A DNA stretch of 64,000 nucleotides from Streptomyces sp. CB09001. GTDB lineage: Bacteria; Actinomycetota; Actinomycetes; Streptomycetales; Streptomycetaceae. The stretch covers positions 6,005,001-6,069,000 of the forward strand of contig NZ_CP026730.1 of assembly GCF_003369795.1 (NCBI RefSeq), read 5' to 3'. Shown here in pieces: positions 8,383 through 16,270 of this stretch (position 1 is its first letter; every line of letters begins with the position of its first letter). The notes below the pieces were generated by a model. It was not told where the DNA came from and searched no databases. It worked only from the letters and a program-made list of their open reading frames with translations. The translations under genes and the position numbers were made by a program.

Positions 8383-8629
8383 CGTGTCCCTGCGGGGCTT
8401 TGGAGTCGCGGATGTGGATGGCGGTGGGTTCTTGGGCGACCTCGACGCACTCGCCGCCTTCGCTGCCGCTGTAGCTGGACTTGCTCCACTCGTGGGCTAC
8501 TTCCACGCAGTTGCCGCCTTCGTCGCCGCTGTAGCTGGACTTGCGCCATTCATAGGCGACCTCGATGCAGTTGCCGCCGTCGCTGCCGCTGTAGCTCGAC
8601 TTGAACCACTGAAGTGCGCTGCCGCTCAT
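8336..8629 (-). CDS. DUF397 protein with triplicated core motif
   Basis: A 97-residue DUF397 protein, the small partner of XRE-DUF5753 regulators such as WhiJ. The usual DUF397 has one copy of W-x-KSSYSG-x-x-GGNCVEVA. Here that 20-residue block appears three times in tandem (residues 8-67) before the normal tail (IHIRDSKAP, WAAFLG). The ATG overlaps the stop of the upstream regulator (ATGA) and is preceded by GGAG, so the two are translationally coupled. Its role is probably to modulate the DUF5753 protein; the effect of the extra copies is unknown. Confidence 0.9.
   Translation of the reverse strand: MSGSALQWFKSSYSGSDGGNCIEVAYEWRKSSYSGDEGGNCVEVAHEWSKSSYSGSEGGECVEVAQEPTAIHIRDSKAPQGHVTVGPDAWAAFLGAR
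8429..8608 (-). repeat. three tandem 60-bp repeats within the DUF397 gene
   Basis: Exact 60-base period, three copies, in frame. Each copy encodes a W-x-KSSYSG to VA-x-E block of 20 residues with only a few substitutions between copies. Confidence 0.9.
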
Positions 8630-9444
8630 TGGTCTCCTAGCAGACGGTCCAGAAAGTCCCTCGAGTCCTCAGGGGTGAGGGCCTGAGACCGCAGCATCGC
8701 ACACCTCTGCGTGAGGATGGCCACCTCGTCGGGAGCGGCGATCAGTTGGCTGCCCCGTTGTGTTTCCGTGTACGCGAGCCGTTGGTGGTCTGGTGTCTCC
8801 AGGAGCACGAACGGCCCGTCCAGGGCCGCGTGCGCGGTGCGTGCCAGTGGCAGGACCTGAATCGCGAGGTTCGGAAGTTCGCAGCACTCTCGCAGGTGGC
8901 GAACCTGTTGCAGGAACACCGCTCTGCCGCCCAAGTGGTCTCGCAGCACGGCCTCCCAGATGACGAAGCAGGTGATGGGCGGGACCCTGCGGTGGAAGAG
9001 AGCCTGGCGCTCGACACGAGCCGTCACGTGACGTTCGACCTCGTCGTCCTCAAGGGCGGGGATACGGCTGCGGAACACCGCTCGGGCGTAGCCCTCGGTC
9101 TGAAGCAGCCCCGGCAACACCTGGTTCTCGTAGGAGGAGATGACGATTGCCTCCCGCTCCCTGTCCAGATACTCCTCCGCCCACAGCGGGACCAGATCCA
9201 CCTCCGGCATCTTGCTCAGCGCGATCGACAACGCCCCCTTGGTCTGGAGGAGTTCGTCGAGCTGCTCGGCGAGATCCGGCTTCAGCGGGCGGCGGCCCTG
9301 TTCGATCGAGGCGATCTGCTGCTCGCCGATGACGAAGCGATCGCCCAGGGACCGTTGGGTGTGCCCCGCTGCCTGCCGGTAGAGGGCGAGCAGCGCGCCC
9401 ACCATCTTCATCGCGGAGGCGTTCCTCCGTGTCGTCGTGCCCAT
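8626..9444 (-). CDS. XRE-family helix-turn-helix regulator with DUF5753 domain (WhiJ-like)
   Basis: A 272-residue DNA-binding protein. The ATG at 9444 has GGGGAG upstream and gives the usual N-terminus. An XRE helix-turn-helix covers about residues 15-70 (HTQRSLGDRFVIGEQQIASIEQG) and the DUF5753 domain follows (PGLLQTEGYARAV, RQALFHR, LPNLAIQVLPL). WhiJ-type proteins act with a DUF397 protein and a nearby ATPase to control development in Streptomyces; here all three genes are present. The stop overlaps the DUF397 start. A perfect palindrome in the divergent promoter region (9490-9510) is its likely operator. Confidence 0.92.
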   Translation of the reverse strand: MGTTTRRNASAMKMVGALLALYRQAAGHTQRSLGDRFVIGEQQIASIEQGRRPLKPDLAEQLDELLQTKGALSIALSKMPEVDLVPLWAEEYLDREREAIVISSYENQVLPGLLQTEGYARAVFRSRIPALEDDEVERHVTARVERQALFHRRVPPITCFVIWEAVLRDHLGGRAVFLQQVRHLRECCELPNLAIQVLPLARTAHAALDGPFVLLETPDHQRLAYTETQRGSQLIAAPDEVAILTQRCAMLRSQALTPEDSRDFLDRLLGDQ

Positions 9445-9489
9445 GAGGTCGAACTCCCCACCCGCGCGCGTACGTTCACCATCGCGCAC

Positions 9490-9510
9490 CCGTACAGCCC
9501 GGCTGTACGG
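9490..9510. promoter_or_regulatory. perfect 21-bp palindrome between divergent regulator and ATPase genes
   Basis: Two perfect 10-base arms (CCGTACAGCC and its complement GGCTGTACGG) around a single central base. It sits 46 bases upstream of the WhiJ-like start and 20 bases upstream of the ATPase start. Position and symmetry fit an autoregulatory operator. Confidence 0.7.
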
Positions 9511-9529
9511 CCATGCGCACTGTCCCATC

Positions 9530-9973
9530 ATGACCACGGAGCGTGACCCTCGTCACGTGAACAGTGAAACTCCACCCTCGTCCCCACGTGAGCGCCTCTA
9601 CCGCCGTGAGCGCCGGTCCGTTCCCGCCGCGCGGGCGTTCGCTAGGGAGACGCTCGCCGACTGGGGCGTGCGCGGGCGCGCGGACGACGTGGTGCTGTGC
9701 GTCAGCGAACTGGCGACCAACGCCCTGCTGCACGGCGTACCGCCCGGCCGGGGCTTCCTGCTGCGGCTGTGGCTGCTGCCCTGCGGGGACGGCGTACGCG
9801 TCGAGGTGCACGACAGCGGGGACGGTGTGCCGGCGGTGCCCCTGGAGTCCGGCGGGTCGGACGAGGGCGGGCGCGGTCTGCTGCTGGTGTCGGAGCTGGC
9901 GGACAAGTGGGGCGTGACGGAGCGGGAGCCCGGCAAGGTCGTGTGGTTCGAGTGCGGCGTCCCGGCGGACTGA
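9530..9973 (+). CDS. RsbW-like ATP-binding protein (HATPase), whiJ-cassette member
   Basis: A 147-residue GHKL-fold ATPase. The N box is ELATNALLHG, the G1 box VHDSGDGVP, and the G2 box GGRGLLLVSELADKWGV. Such proteins are serine kinases or anti-sigma-like factors; in whiJ-type loci they are the third, divergently transcribed component. ATG 9530 is chosen; a GTG at 9558 is possible. The orientation and the palindrome upstream tie it to the adjacent XRE regulator. Confidence 0.85.
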   Translation: MTTERDPRHVNSETPPSSPRERLYRRERRSVPAARAFARETLADWGVRGRADDVVLCVSELATNALLHGVPPGRGFLLRLWLLPCGDGVRVEVHDSGDGVPAVPLESGGSDEGGRGLLLVSELADKWGVTEREPGKVVWFECGVPAD

Positions 9974-9988
9974 CGGGGCACACCCGTC
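9972..9988. terminator. short hairpin between convergent genes
   Basis: Arms GACGGG and CCCGTC with a 5-base loop, at the stop codon of the ATPase gene and facing the convergent carboxypeptidase gene. Short stem, no U tract. Confidence 0.3.
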
Positions 9989-10038
9989 TGCCCTCGGGGG
10001 CCTTCACCGGATCTCCACGCTCCGTCACGTGCGACGTG

Positions 10039-11394
10039 TCAGGCCCAGCAGCCGTTCACAGTCGCGGCGAGGCCGTCCATCGCGTCCTTGATGTCGCTCG
10101 GGTCGGCCGTCGAGTTGTTCTCGATGAAGGAGAAGATCCGCCAGTCGCCGTCGTCGGTCCGCGTGACACCGCTCAGGGCGATGGCACCGGTGAGCGTGCC
10201 GGTCTTGGCGTGCACCTTGCCGACGGCGCACTCGGAGTTGGGGTCGTCGAAGCGTCCCCACTCCGGGCCGAGGCTGGCCCCGGCCTCGCCCGCGATCGGC
10301 AGGCCCTCCAGGATCGAGCCCAGGGCGGGGGACTCCGTGATCGAGTCGAGGAGCTGCGCGAGGGTGGCGGCCGGGATGCGGTCGGCGCGGGAGAGGCCAC
10401 TGCCGTCGTGCATCTCGAAGTTGTCGAGGGAGATGCCGTACGAGCTGAGCACCTGGCGGACCAGCGCGGTGCCGGCCTCGAAGGTGCCCGGCTTGCCCAG
10501 CTCCACGGCCGTCATGCGGAGCAGGGTCTCGGCGATGTTGTTGTCGCTGGTCTTGAGCATCTGCTTGACGATGTCCGACAGCGGCGCCGACTTGTGCTGG
10601 GCCACCGGGACGTCGGACTGCTTCGCCGTCGTGCGGGACACCTCGCCGTCGACCGTGATGCCCTGCGCCGCGAGCTTCTTCGCGAAGACCTTGCCCGCGT
10701 CGATCGAGGTGTCCTGGACGGCGGCGCCGTCGACGACGAGTGAACGGACCGGCGCGATCTCGGTGGGGTAGTAGCCCTCGTTCCAGCCCTCGGCGAGGCT
10801 CGGGTCGGCGAACAGGCTGTCGTCCACCCGGACCTGGACGTCGGTCCGGCCGGCTGCCTTGAGGCCGTCGGCGGCGGTCCTGGCCAGCTCGGCGACGTCG
10901 TCGCTCGTGAGGGTGCGGTCACCGCCGCCGACGAGGGTGAGGGTGCCCTCGCCGTACACGACCTTGGTGGTGAACTCGTGGTTCGCGCCCAGCAGCGTCA
11001 GGGCCGTGGTGGCCGTGGCGAGCTTGGCGTTGGAGGCCGGCATGAGGGCGGTGGAGCCGTTGTGGTCCCACAGGGCGGTGTCCGAGTCGGCGTCGAGCAC
11101 GACGCCGCTGACGTCGGTGCCCAGACGCTCGTCGGCGAGGCGCTCGTTGAGGTTCTTGACCAGCTGCGCGTCGTCGGCGGCGAGGTCGTCGAGCGAGATG
11201 CCCTGCGGTCGCGGGGTGTTGTCGTCGGCGGCGAAGGCCGAGGTTCCGGCCAGCGTGGCGGAGGCCACGGGCACGGCCATCGCGAGCACCAGGGCCCGGC
11301 GGGCGCCGATGCGGCCCACTCTCGCCCTGCGGTGCCTGCGCCGTCCGCCGGGGGCGAAGGTGTTCGTGGGGGTTTCCTCTGGCGTACCAGTCAT
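10039..11394 (-). CDS. dacB: D-alanyl-D-alanine carboxypeptidase/endopeptidase (S13, PBP4 family)
   Basis: A 451-residue class C low-molecular-mass penicillin-binding protein that trims or cleaves peptidoglycan cross-links outside the membrane. All three active-site motifs are present: S121-N-A-K, S283-D-N, and K397-T-G. A twin-arginine-rich N-terminus (RRRHRRARVGRIGARR) precedes a hydrophobic export segment to about residue 55. The length is typical of the family without the large domain insertion seen in some homologues. It is monocistronic, with a 190-base upstream region (11395-11586). Confidence 0.92.
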   Translation of the reverse strand: MTGTPEETPTNTFAPGGRRRHRRARVGRIGARRALVLAMAVPVASATLAGTSAFAADDNTPRPQGISLDDLAADDAQLVKNLNERLADERLGTDVSGVVLDADSDTALWDHNGSTALMPASNAKLATATTALTLLGANHEFTTKVVYGEGTLTLVGGGDRTLTSDDVAELARTAADGLKAAGRTDVQVRVDDSLFADPSLAEGWNEGYYPTEIAPVRSLVVDGAAVQDTSIDAGKVFAKKLAAQGITVDGEVSRTTAKQSDVPVAQHKSAPLSDIVKQMLKTSDNNIAETLLRMTAVELGKPGTFEAGTALVRQVLSSYGISLDNFEMHDGSGLSRADRIPAATLAQLLDSITESPALGSILEGLPIAGEAGASLGPEWGRFDDPNSECAVGKVHAKTGTLTGAIALSGVTRTDDGDWRIFSFIENNSTADPSDIKDAMDGLAATVNGCWA

Positions 11395-11586
11395 GAAGTG
11401 AAATCCAAAGATCGGTTACTTCGTTCTGTGGGGGTGAAGCGTTGGGCACGCTACCAGCCGTCATATGAAGGGCTGGGAGGCAAATTGACAGAGTGTGAAT
11501 GTCTTGCGACCGAATTAACGGATGGCCGTCCGAAGGGTTTCGTGGAGGGGATTCTCCCGATGCCGAACGGGAAATCCCGTTGCCCT

Positions 11587-12183
11587 TCAGTTCCCCGGGG
11601 CGCGGGACTTCGGGGCATCGTTCCGCCAGCGGGCACGCAGTACCCGGCCGCCGGCCACCGCCAGGCCCGCCACCGCCGCGGCGGCGATCACCCGCCCCAG
11701 CCCGGAGCCCGTCCCGGACACCGGAACCGCCGCCGCGGCCGCCACCACACCCGCACCGGCGCACGCCGCGGCCGCCTCGCCCCACACCCGGGCGCTCCCG
11801 CGGCCCCACCGCCACGGCCACGTCTCACTGGTCACCAGGTAGGCCACCAACAGCGCGACCACACAAGCGCCCTCCCACCAGGCCGGTTCCCTGAAGGCCG
11901 CGATCACCACGACGCCCGACGCCAGCAGCGTCGTCCGGTGGCGCAGCAGCCGGTAGGACCACCAGACGGCCTCCACCGACGGCCGCCGGTCCAGCGAGGG
12001 CGCCGCCCACAGCGCGAAGGCGACCGCGCAGACGAGGGGCACGGCCTCCCCGGCCGTGTCCACCGTCGCCCACGGCCGCCAGGCCGTCACGACCGCCGCC
12101 GCCCCCAGCACCCGCACCGGCACGGTGCCGATCCAGTAGCCGAGGTACTCACGGAGGCCGACCCGCGTGTCCAGCGCCGTCAT
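11587..12183 (-). CDS. membrane protein, last gene of the MoxR/DUF58 operon
   Basis: A 198-residue protein with about five hydrophobic segments and no family I recognise. The ATG overlaps the TGA of the DUF58 gene. The tail is arginine-rich (RARWRNDAPKSR). By position it may be an accessory membrane subunit of the MoxR/DUF58 system. Confidence 0.75.
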   Translation of the reverse strand: MTALDTRVGLREYLGYWIGTVPVRVLGAAAVVTAWRPWATVDTAGEAVPLVCAVAFALWAAPSLDRRPSVEAVWWSYRLLRHRTTLLASGVVVIAAFREPAWWEGACVVALLVAYLVTSETWPWRWGRGSARVWGEAAAACAGAGVVAAAAAVPVSGTGSGLGRVIAAAAVAGLAVAGGRVLRARWRNDAPKSRAPGN

Positions 12184-13562
12184 CCCGCGCGCCCCCTTCC
12201 GCCGACCCGCCCCGCCAGCAGCGGCGCCAGCGCCAGATCCAGTGACTCGCCCTCGGCGTGCCGCAGGACCGGTACCCCGCTGTCCCGCAGCGCGAACCGC
12301 ATCGCGTCGCGCTCCGCGCGCCACAGTCGCAGCCCCAACGCGCCCGCCTCGTCGCCCGGTTCCACCACCGGGTCCCCGCTCGGTATCTCCACGACGACCG
12401 GGCGGCGCCCCCGCGCCTGGAGGTCCCGCAGCACCTGGAGGATCCGTGCGTCGCTGAGCGGCGTGAACACGTACACCAGGGCTCCCTCCGGGAGCGCGGG
12501 CGGCGGGACCCGTTCGAGCCCGTCGCCGCCGAAGGCGCGGTCCTTGCGGACGTCCAGGACACTCTCCACGATGCGGTAGAACGCCGCGTCCCCGGTGCCC
12601 GGCGCCAGCCACCGGGTGGTGCCGCCGGTGGAGACGACCCCGACCCGGTCGTGGGTGCGCAGATAGGCCCGGGCGAGCCCGGCTGCGGCCCGCACCGTCT
12701 CGTCCAGGGACGACAGTCCGGTCACCGGGTCGACGACGTCTCCGAAGGCGTCGACGAGCATCACGGTGTCGGCGGCCCGCTCGGCCGCGAACCGGTGCAA
12801 CTGCACGGCCCCGCGCCGGGTCGTCGACGGCCAGTGGATGCGCCGCTGCCGCTCCCCGGGGACCCAGGGGCCCACCCCGATGACCTCGACGCCCTCCCCG
12901 GACTGCGGCGAGGCGTGCTCGCCGAGCCGCTGCGGCAGCCGCACCGGGATCGGCGTGAACCGGGCCTGCGTGGCGCGCGGGAACACCGCCACCTCGGCCG
13001 CCTCGACGCGCACGGTGCGCCGGACGGTGCCCCCGGGGTCGTACACGTCGACGTCCACCGGACCGAGCGACCAGCGGCCCCAGTGCAGCGCCGTGTGGCA
13101 CAGCGTCACCGTGGACGGGCCGACGACGACCTCGTCGAGGCGCAGGCCGGGGCCTAGCGTGACACCGGGGTCGAGGCGCACGGCCTCGCCGTCGTGGGCC
13201 AGCGCGATCCGGAGGGTGACCGTGTCGCCCTCGAAGCAGCGCCCCGGCTCGACGGTCGTCGACGTCTCGACGCGGCGGGCGTGGGCGCGGGGCAGTGCCA
13301 GCGCCAGCAGGACCAGTGGTGCCGCCGCGAGCGCCAGCAGCCACGCCCGGCCGGTGACCAGCGCGGCGGCCAGTGCCACGACCGCGACGGTCAGCAGGCG
13401 CAGGGTGCGCTCGCTGGGGCGGGGACCACCGGGCGGCGGTGGCGGCGGCTGCGTCGGGGCGGTACGCCCCTCCAGGGCGCGGACCACCGCCGGGCGCGGC
13501 CGGGGCACGGGGGCCGGCGCGACAGCCGGAGCCGGTGCCGGGCGCGGTGCGGGCGCGGTCAC
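12180..13562 (-). CDS. DUF58 domain membrane protein
   Basis: A 460-residue protein. The GTG at 13562 overlaps the MoxR stop (GTGA). A Pro/Ala-rich N-terminus (residues 1-50) precedes two close transmembrane helices (about 55-100). The signature GPWVPGERQRRIHWPSTT near residue 235 and the vWA-like FTPLSDARIL region are typical of DUF58. DUF58 proteins accompany MoxR ATPases in nearly all bacteria and are thought to be chaperone substrates or adaptors; the precise function is unknown. Confidence 0.92.
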   Translation of the reverse strand: MTAPAPRPAPAPAVAPAPVPRPRPAVVRALEGRTAPTQPPPPPPGGPRPSERTLRLLTVAVVALAAALVTGRAWLLALAAAPLVLLALALPRAHARRVETSTTVEPGRCFEGDTVTLRIALAHDGEAVRLDPGVTLGPGLRLDEVVVGPSTVTLCHTALHWGRWSLGPVDVDVYDPGGTVRRTVRVEAAEVAVFPRATQARFTPIPVRLPQRLGEHASPQSGEGVEVIGVGPWVPGERQRRIHWPSTTRRGAVQLHRFAAERAADTVMLVDAFGDVVDPVTGLSSLDETVRAAAGLARAYLRTHDRVGVVSTGGTTRWLAPGTGDAAFYRIVESVLDVRKDRAFGGDGLERVPPPALPEGALVYVFTPLSDARILQVLRDLQARGRRPVVVEIPSGDPVVEPGDEAGALGLRLWRAERDAMRFALRDSGVPVLRHAEGESLDLALAPLLAGRVGGRGRAG

Positions 13563-14557
13563 GACGAGGCTGCGGCCGTACGCCGCGTCGTCGGCGTACC
13601 CACGCTGTCGACTATCTCGCGCAGCACGTCGTCCGTGGACATCTCGCGCACCCACAACTCCGGCCGCAGGGACACGCGGTGGGCCAGCGCGGGCACCGCG
13701 AGGGCCTTGACGTCCTCCGGGACGACGTAGTCACGGCCGTCCAGCACGGCGCGGGCGCGGGCCAGCTGGACCAGGGCGAGTCCGCCGCGCGGCGAGGCCC
13801 CGATGCTGATGTGGGGGTGGTCGCGGGTCGCGCCGACGAGCGCGACGGCGTACTCCAGCAGGTCGTCGTCGATCTCCACCCGCTCCACGACGGCCCGCCA
13901 CGCCACGACGTCGTCCGGCCCGGCGAGCCTTTCCAGTACGGCCTCGGGCGCGGCCCGGTCGATCCGGGCCCGCAGCATCGCCAGCTCCTCCCGCGCGGCC
14001 AGATACCCCATGCGCACCCGCAGCTGGAACCGGTCGAGCTGCGCCTCGGGCAGTGAGTACGTGCCCTCGTACTCCACCGGGTTGGCGGTCGCGATCACCA
14101 GGAAGGGGTCGGCGAGCGGCCGGGTCTCGCCGTCCACGGTCACCTGCGACTCGGCCATCGCCTCCAGCAGCGCGGCCTGTGTCTTCGGCGGGGTCCGGTT
14201 GATCTCGTCGGCGAGCAGCAGGTGCGTGAAGACGGGGCCCGGGTGGAACACCATCTCGCCGGAGCGCTGGTCGTACAGCGGCGTCCCGGTGACGTCGGAG
14301 GGCAGCAGGTCGGGCGTGAACTGGATCCGGCGGAAGTCCAGGCCGAGGGTGGTGGCGAAGGACCGGGCGAGGAGCGTCTTGCCGAGCCCGGGCAGGTCCT
14401 CGACGAGGACGTGGCCGCCCGCCAGCACGGCCAGCATCACGTGTTCCAGGGCGTCCGGTTTGCCGACGACGGCCCGGCCGATCTCGCGCAGTACGGCACC
14501 GGCCTGCTCGCCGACCTGCTCGGCGGTGCGGAGCTGGGGCGTGGAGGTAGTCGTCAC
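13559..14557 (-). CDS. MoxR-family AAA+ ATPase
   Basis: A 332-residue AAA+ ATPase. Walker A is DLPGLGKT (residues 54-61), Walker B is LLLADEINR, and ATANPVEYEGTYSLPEAQLDRF is the sensor region typical of MoxR. It probably acts as a chaperone that inserts metal or remodels partner proteins together with the DUF58 and DUF4129 proteins. GTG start overlapping the upstream stop; its own stop overlaps the DUF58 start. Confidence 0.93.
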   Translation of the reverse strand: MTTTSTPQLRTAEQVGEQAGAVLREIGRAVVGKPDALEHVMLAVLAGGHVLVEDLPGLGKTLLARSFATTLGLDFRRIQFTPDLLPSDVTGTPLYDQRSGEMVFHPGPVFTHLLLADEINRTPPKTQAALLEAMAESQVTVDGETRPLADPFLVIATANPVEYEGTYSLPEAQLDRFQLRVRMGYLAAREELAMLRARIDRAAPEAVLERLAGPDDVVAWRAVVERVEIDDDLLEYAVALVGATRDHPHISIGASPRGGLALVQLARARAVLDGRDYVVPEDVKALAVPALAHRVSLRPELWVREMSTDDVLREIVDSVGTPTTRRTAAASS

Positions 14558-15243
14558 GTCGCTTGGTCCTTACCGGTGCGAGGGTTGCTGGTGCTGGTGC
14601 TGGTGCTGGTGCTGGTGCTGGTGCTGACGGTGCGGGTGCCGGGAGTGCGGGGTGAGCCGAGTGCTTCGAGCCGGTCGACGAGGCGGCGCAGCACGTCGAG
14701 GGGCACCTCGCCGTCCGGGCCGGTGCCCGGTGGTACGGGGCCCAGCCACGGCCACAGCTCGGGGCCGACCAGCTCGGCGGCCCGCTCGGGCTGGTGCTCC
14801 AGGGACACGTGGTGGTGCTCGGCGAGCGCGGCCGCGTACAGGCGGCGCAGCTCGGTCCGGAGCACCGCACGGTAGTAGAGGGCGCCGTCGGGGCCGGTGG
14901 ACGTGCCCACGTTCCGCCGCCACTCGCCCATGCCCGGGGCCCGGGTCCGCAGCAGCCGCACCTCGTCGCGGTACGCGGAGTCCAGGGCGCCCGCCCCGGC
15001 GACGTACCGGGCGGCGAGCACGGCCACGGCGACGAGCAGGGCCGCCAGGGCACCGGCGGCCACGGGGCCGTCGAAGAGCAGGACGAGCAGGACGCCCGAA
15101 CCGGCGACCGCGGCGCCGAGCAGCCCGAGCCTGCGCAGGCTGAGCATGTCGTCTCCCGAGGTCTCCGCCACCGCTGTCTCCGCCACCGAGGTCTTCTCCA
15201 CCGCTGTCTCCGCCACCGAGGTCTTCGCCACGGGCCGGTTCAC
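14554..15243 (-). CDS. small membrane protein of the MoxR operon with repeat-encoded termini
   Basis: A 229-residue protein. GTG start overlapping the stop of the DUF4129 gene. Two transmembrane helices lie at about residues 36-85, followed by a soluble Arg-rich domain (LRTELRRLYAAALAEHHH). The N-terminus is a 10-residue tandem repeat (VAETAVEKTS / VAETAVAETS) and the C-terminus a Ser-Thr alternation from a hexanucleotide repeat. An internal ATG (DDMLSLRRLG) could start a shorter form without the N-terminal repeat. Family not recognised. Confidence 0.78.
   Translation of the reverse strand: MNRPVAKTSVAETAVEKTSVAETAVAETSGDDMLSLRRLGLLGAAVAGSGVLLVLLFDGPVAAGALAALLVAVAVLAARYVAGAGALDSAYRDEVRLLRTRAPGMGEWRRNVGTSTGPDGALYYRAVLRTELRRLYAAALAEHHHVSLEHQPERAAELVGPELWPWLGPVPPGTGPDGEVPLDVLRRLVDRLEALGSPRTPGTRTVSTSTSTSTSTSTSNPRTGKDQAT
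14587..14626. repeat. GCTGGT hexanucleotide array (about 6.7 copies)
   Basis: Forty bases of perfect GCTGGT repeats near the 3' end of the MoxR-operon membrane protein; on the minus strand it encodes alternating Ser-Thr. In frame, so copy-number change would only alter tail length. Confidence 0.9.
15168..15227. repeat. two tandem 30-bp repeats at the 5' end of the same gene
   Basis: A 30-base unit beginning CCACCGCTGTCTCCGCCACC occurs twice with one mismatch; it encodes the 10-residue Glu/Thr/Val repeat. Confidence 0.85.
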
Positions 15244-16244
15244 CGCCCCGCCTCCCGGCCCGCGTCCGCTTCACGGTCCCGGAGCAGGGCCGCGATCTCC
15301 TCCAGGGCGTCGGCCGCGGCCTTCCGGTGCGAGCCGTCCATCGGGTGCGAGGAGTAACGGGCCTCGCGGAACAGCGCGGTCAGCCGAGGCGCGGCCGGAC
15401 CCGGGGTGCGGCCCGCGCCGGCGGCGCGGGTGAGCAGGTCCGCGGGGCTGTCGGAGGCGTGCCGCGGCACACCGGACGCCGCGAGGGCCTCCTCCATCGC
15501 GGCGTAACAGGCGATGACGGCCGCCCGCGCGTCGTCATCCGTGCCGGCCAGGGCGCGGCGGCCCGAGTCCACGGCGGACAGCAGCAGCCGCGCGTCGTCG
15601 TCCTGCGTCGCGGTTTCCGGAAGGCCGGGGCGCTGCGGCACCCTCAGCCCGAACCGTCGCAGCCGCCGCACGACGGCCACCACGACGAGCACGACGGCGA
15701 CCGCGGCCAGCAGTGCGAGCACGAGGTACAGCGGCAGGGAGGAATGGTCCGTCGAGCTGTGAGGCTGCTGGGGCGGGAGAGTGACGAGGGTCGGTGAGGG
15801 CGCCGGTTGCGTCGCGAGGGGCGGGGGCGGACCGGTCGTGTTGCCGCCGGTGGAGAAGCGGTGCAGGACCAGGGCCAGGACGCCGACGACGCCCGCCGTG
15901 GCGAGCAGCACGGGCGCGGCGGCTTCCCGCAGCCGCTCCTCACCCGGCGGCAGCGAAAGTCGGTCGGCGCCGAAACGGGGACGAAGGCGCTGTACGACCG
16001 TCCAGGCCCCGAAGGCCCAGGCGACGGCCGCCCCGATCGCCACGAAACCCCAGTGACCGAGCGGACCGCGGCCGGAGTGGAGCAACCCCTCCGCGGGCCG
16101 CAGCGCGAGCGCGGCGACGGACAGCGTCCCGACCACCGCGGCGGCGACCACCGCCCCCGGTGCCGGCCGGTGTCCCGTCCGCTCCCCGTGTCCCATGCCG
16201 TGGCCCCCCGCCGAACCCGTCGCCGCCCCCGAACGCCTGTTCAC
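15240..16244 (-). CDS. DUF4129 membrane protein, first gene of the MoxR/DUF58 operon
   Basis: A 334-residue membrane protein if the GTG at 16244 is used; the ATG at 16196 (MGHGERTG) would give 318 residues and has a G-rich upstream stretch, so the start is uncertain. Several N-terminal helices, a Pro/Thr-rich periplasmic loop (about residues 165-195), another helix, then the cytoplasmic DUF4129 domain (VIACYAAMEEALAASGV, ADLLTRAAG, FREARYSSHPM). DUF4129 proteins often have a transglutaminase-related partner; none is present here. Confidence 0.85.
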   Translation of the reverse strand: MNRRSGAATGSAGGHGMGHGERTGHRPAPGAVVAAAVVGTLSVAALALRPAEGLLHSGRGPLGHWGFVAIGAAVAWAFGAWTVVQRLRPRFGADRLSLPPGEERLREAAAPVLLATAGVVGVLALVLHRFSTGGNTTGPPPPLATQPAPSPTLVTLPPQQPHSSTDHSSLPLYLVLALLAAVAVVLVVVAVVRRLRRFGLRVPQRPGLPETATQDDDARLLLSAVDSGRRALAGTDDDARAAVIACYAAMEEALAASGVPRHASDSPADLLTRAAGAGRTPGPAAPRLTALFREARYSSHPMDGSHRKAAADALEEIAALLRDREADAGREAGR

Positions 16245-16270
16245 GGCAATCTTGGCACATGCCGCACCGG

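Noticed and set aside
8429..8608. three short repeats as independent DUF397 genes
   Set aside because: All are in one open frame with one start, ribosome site and tail.
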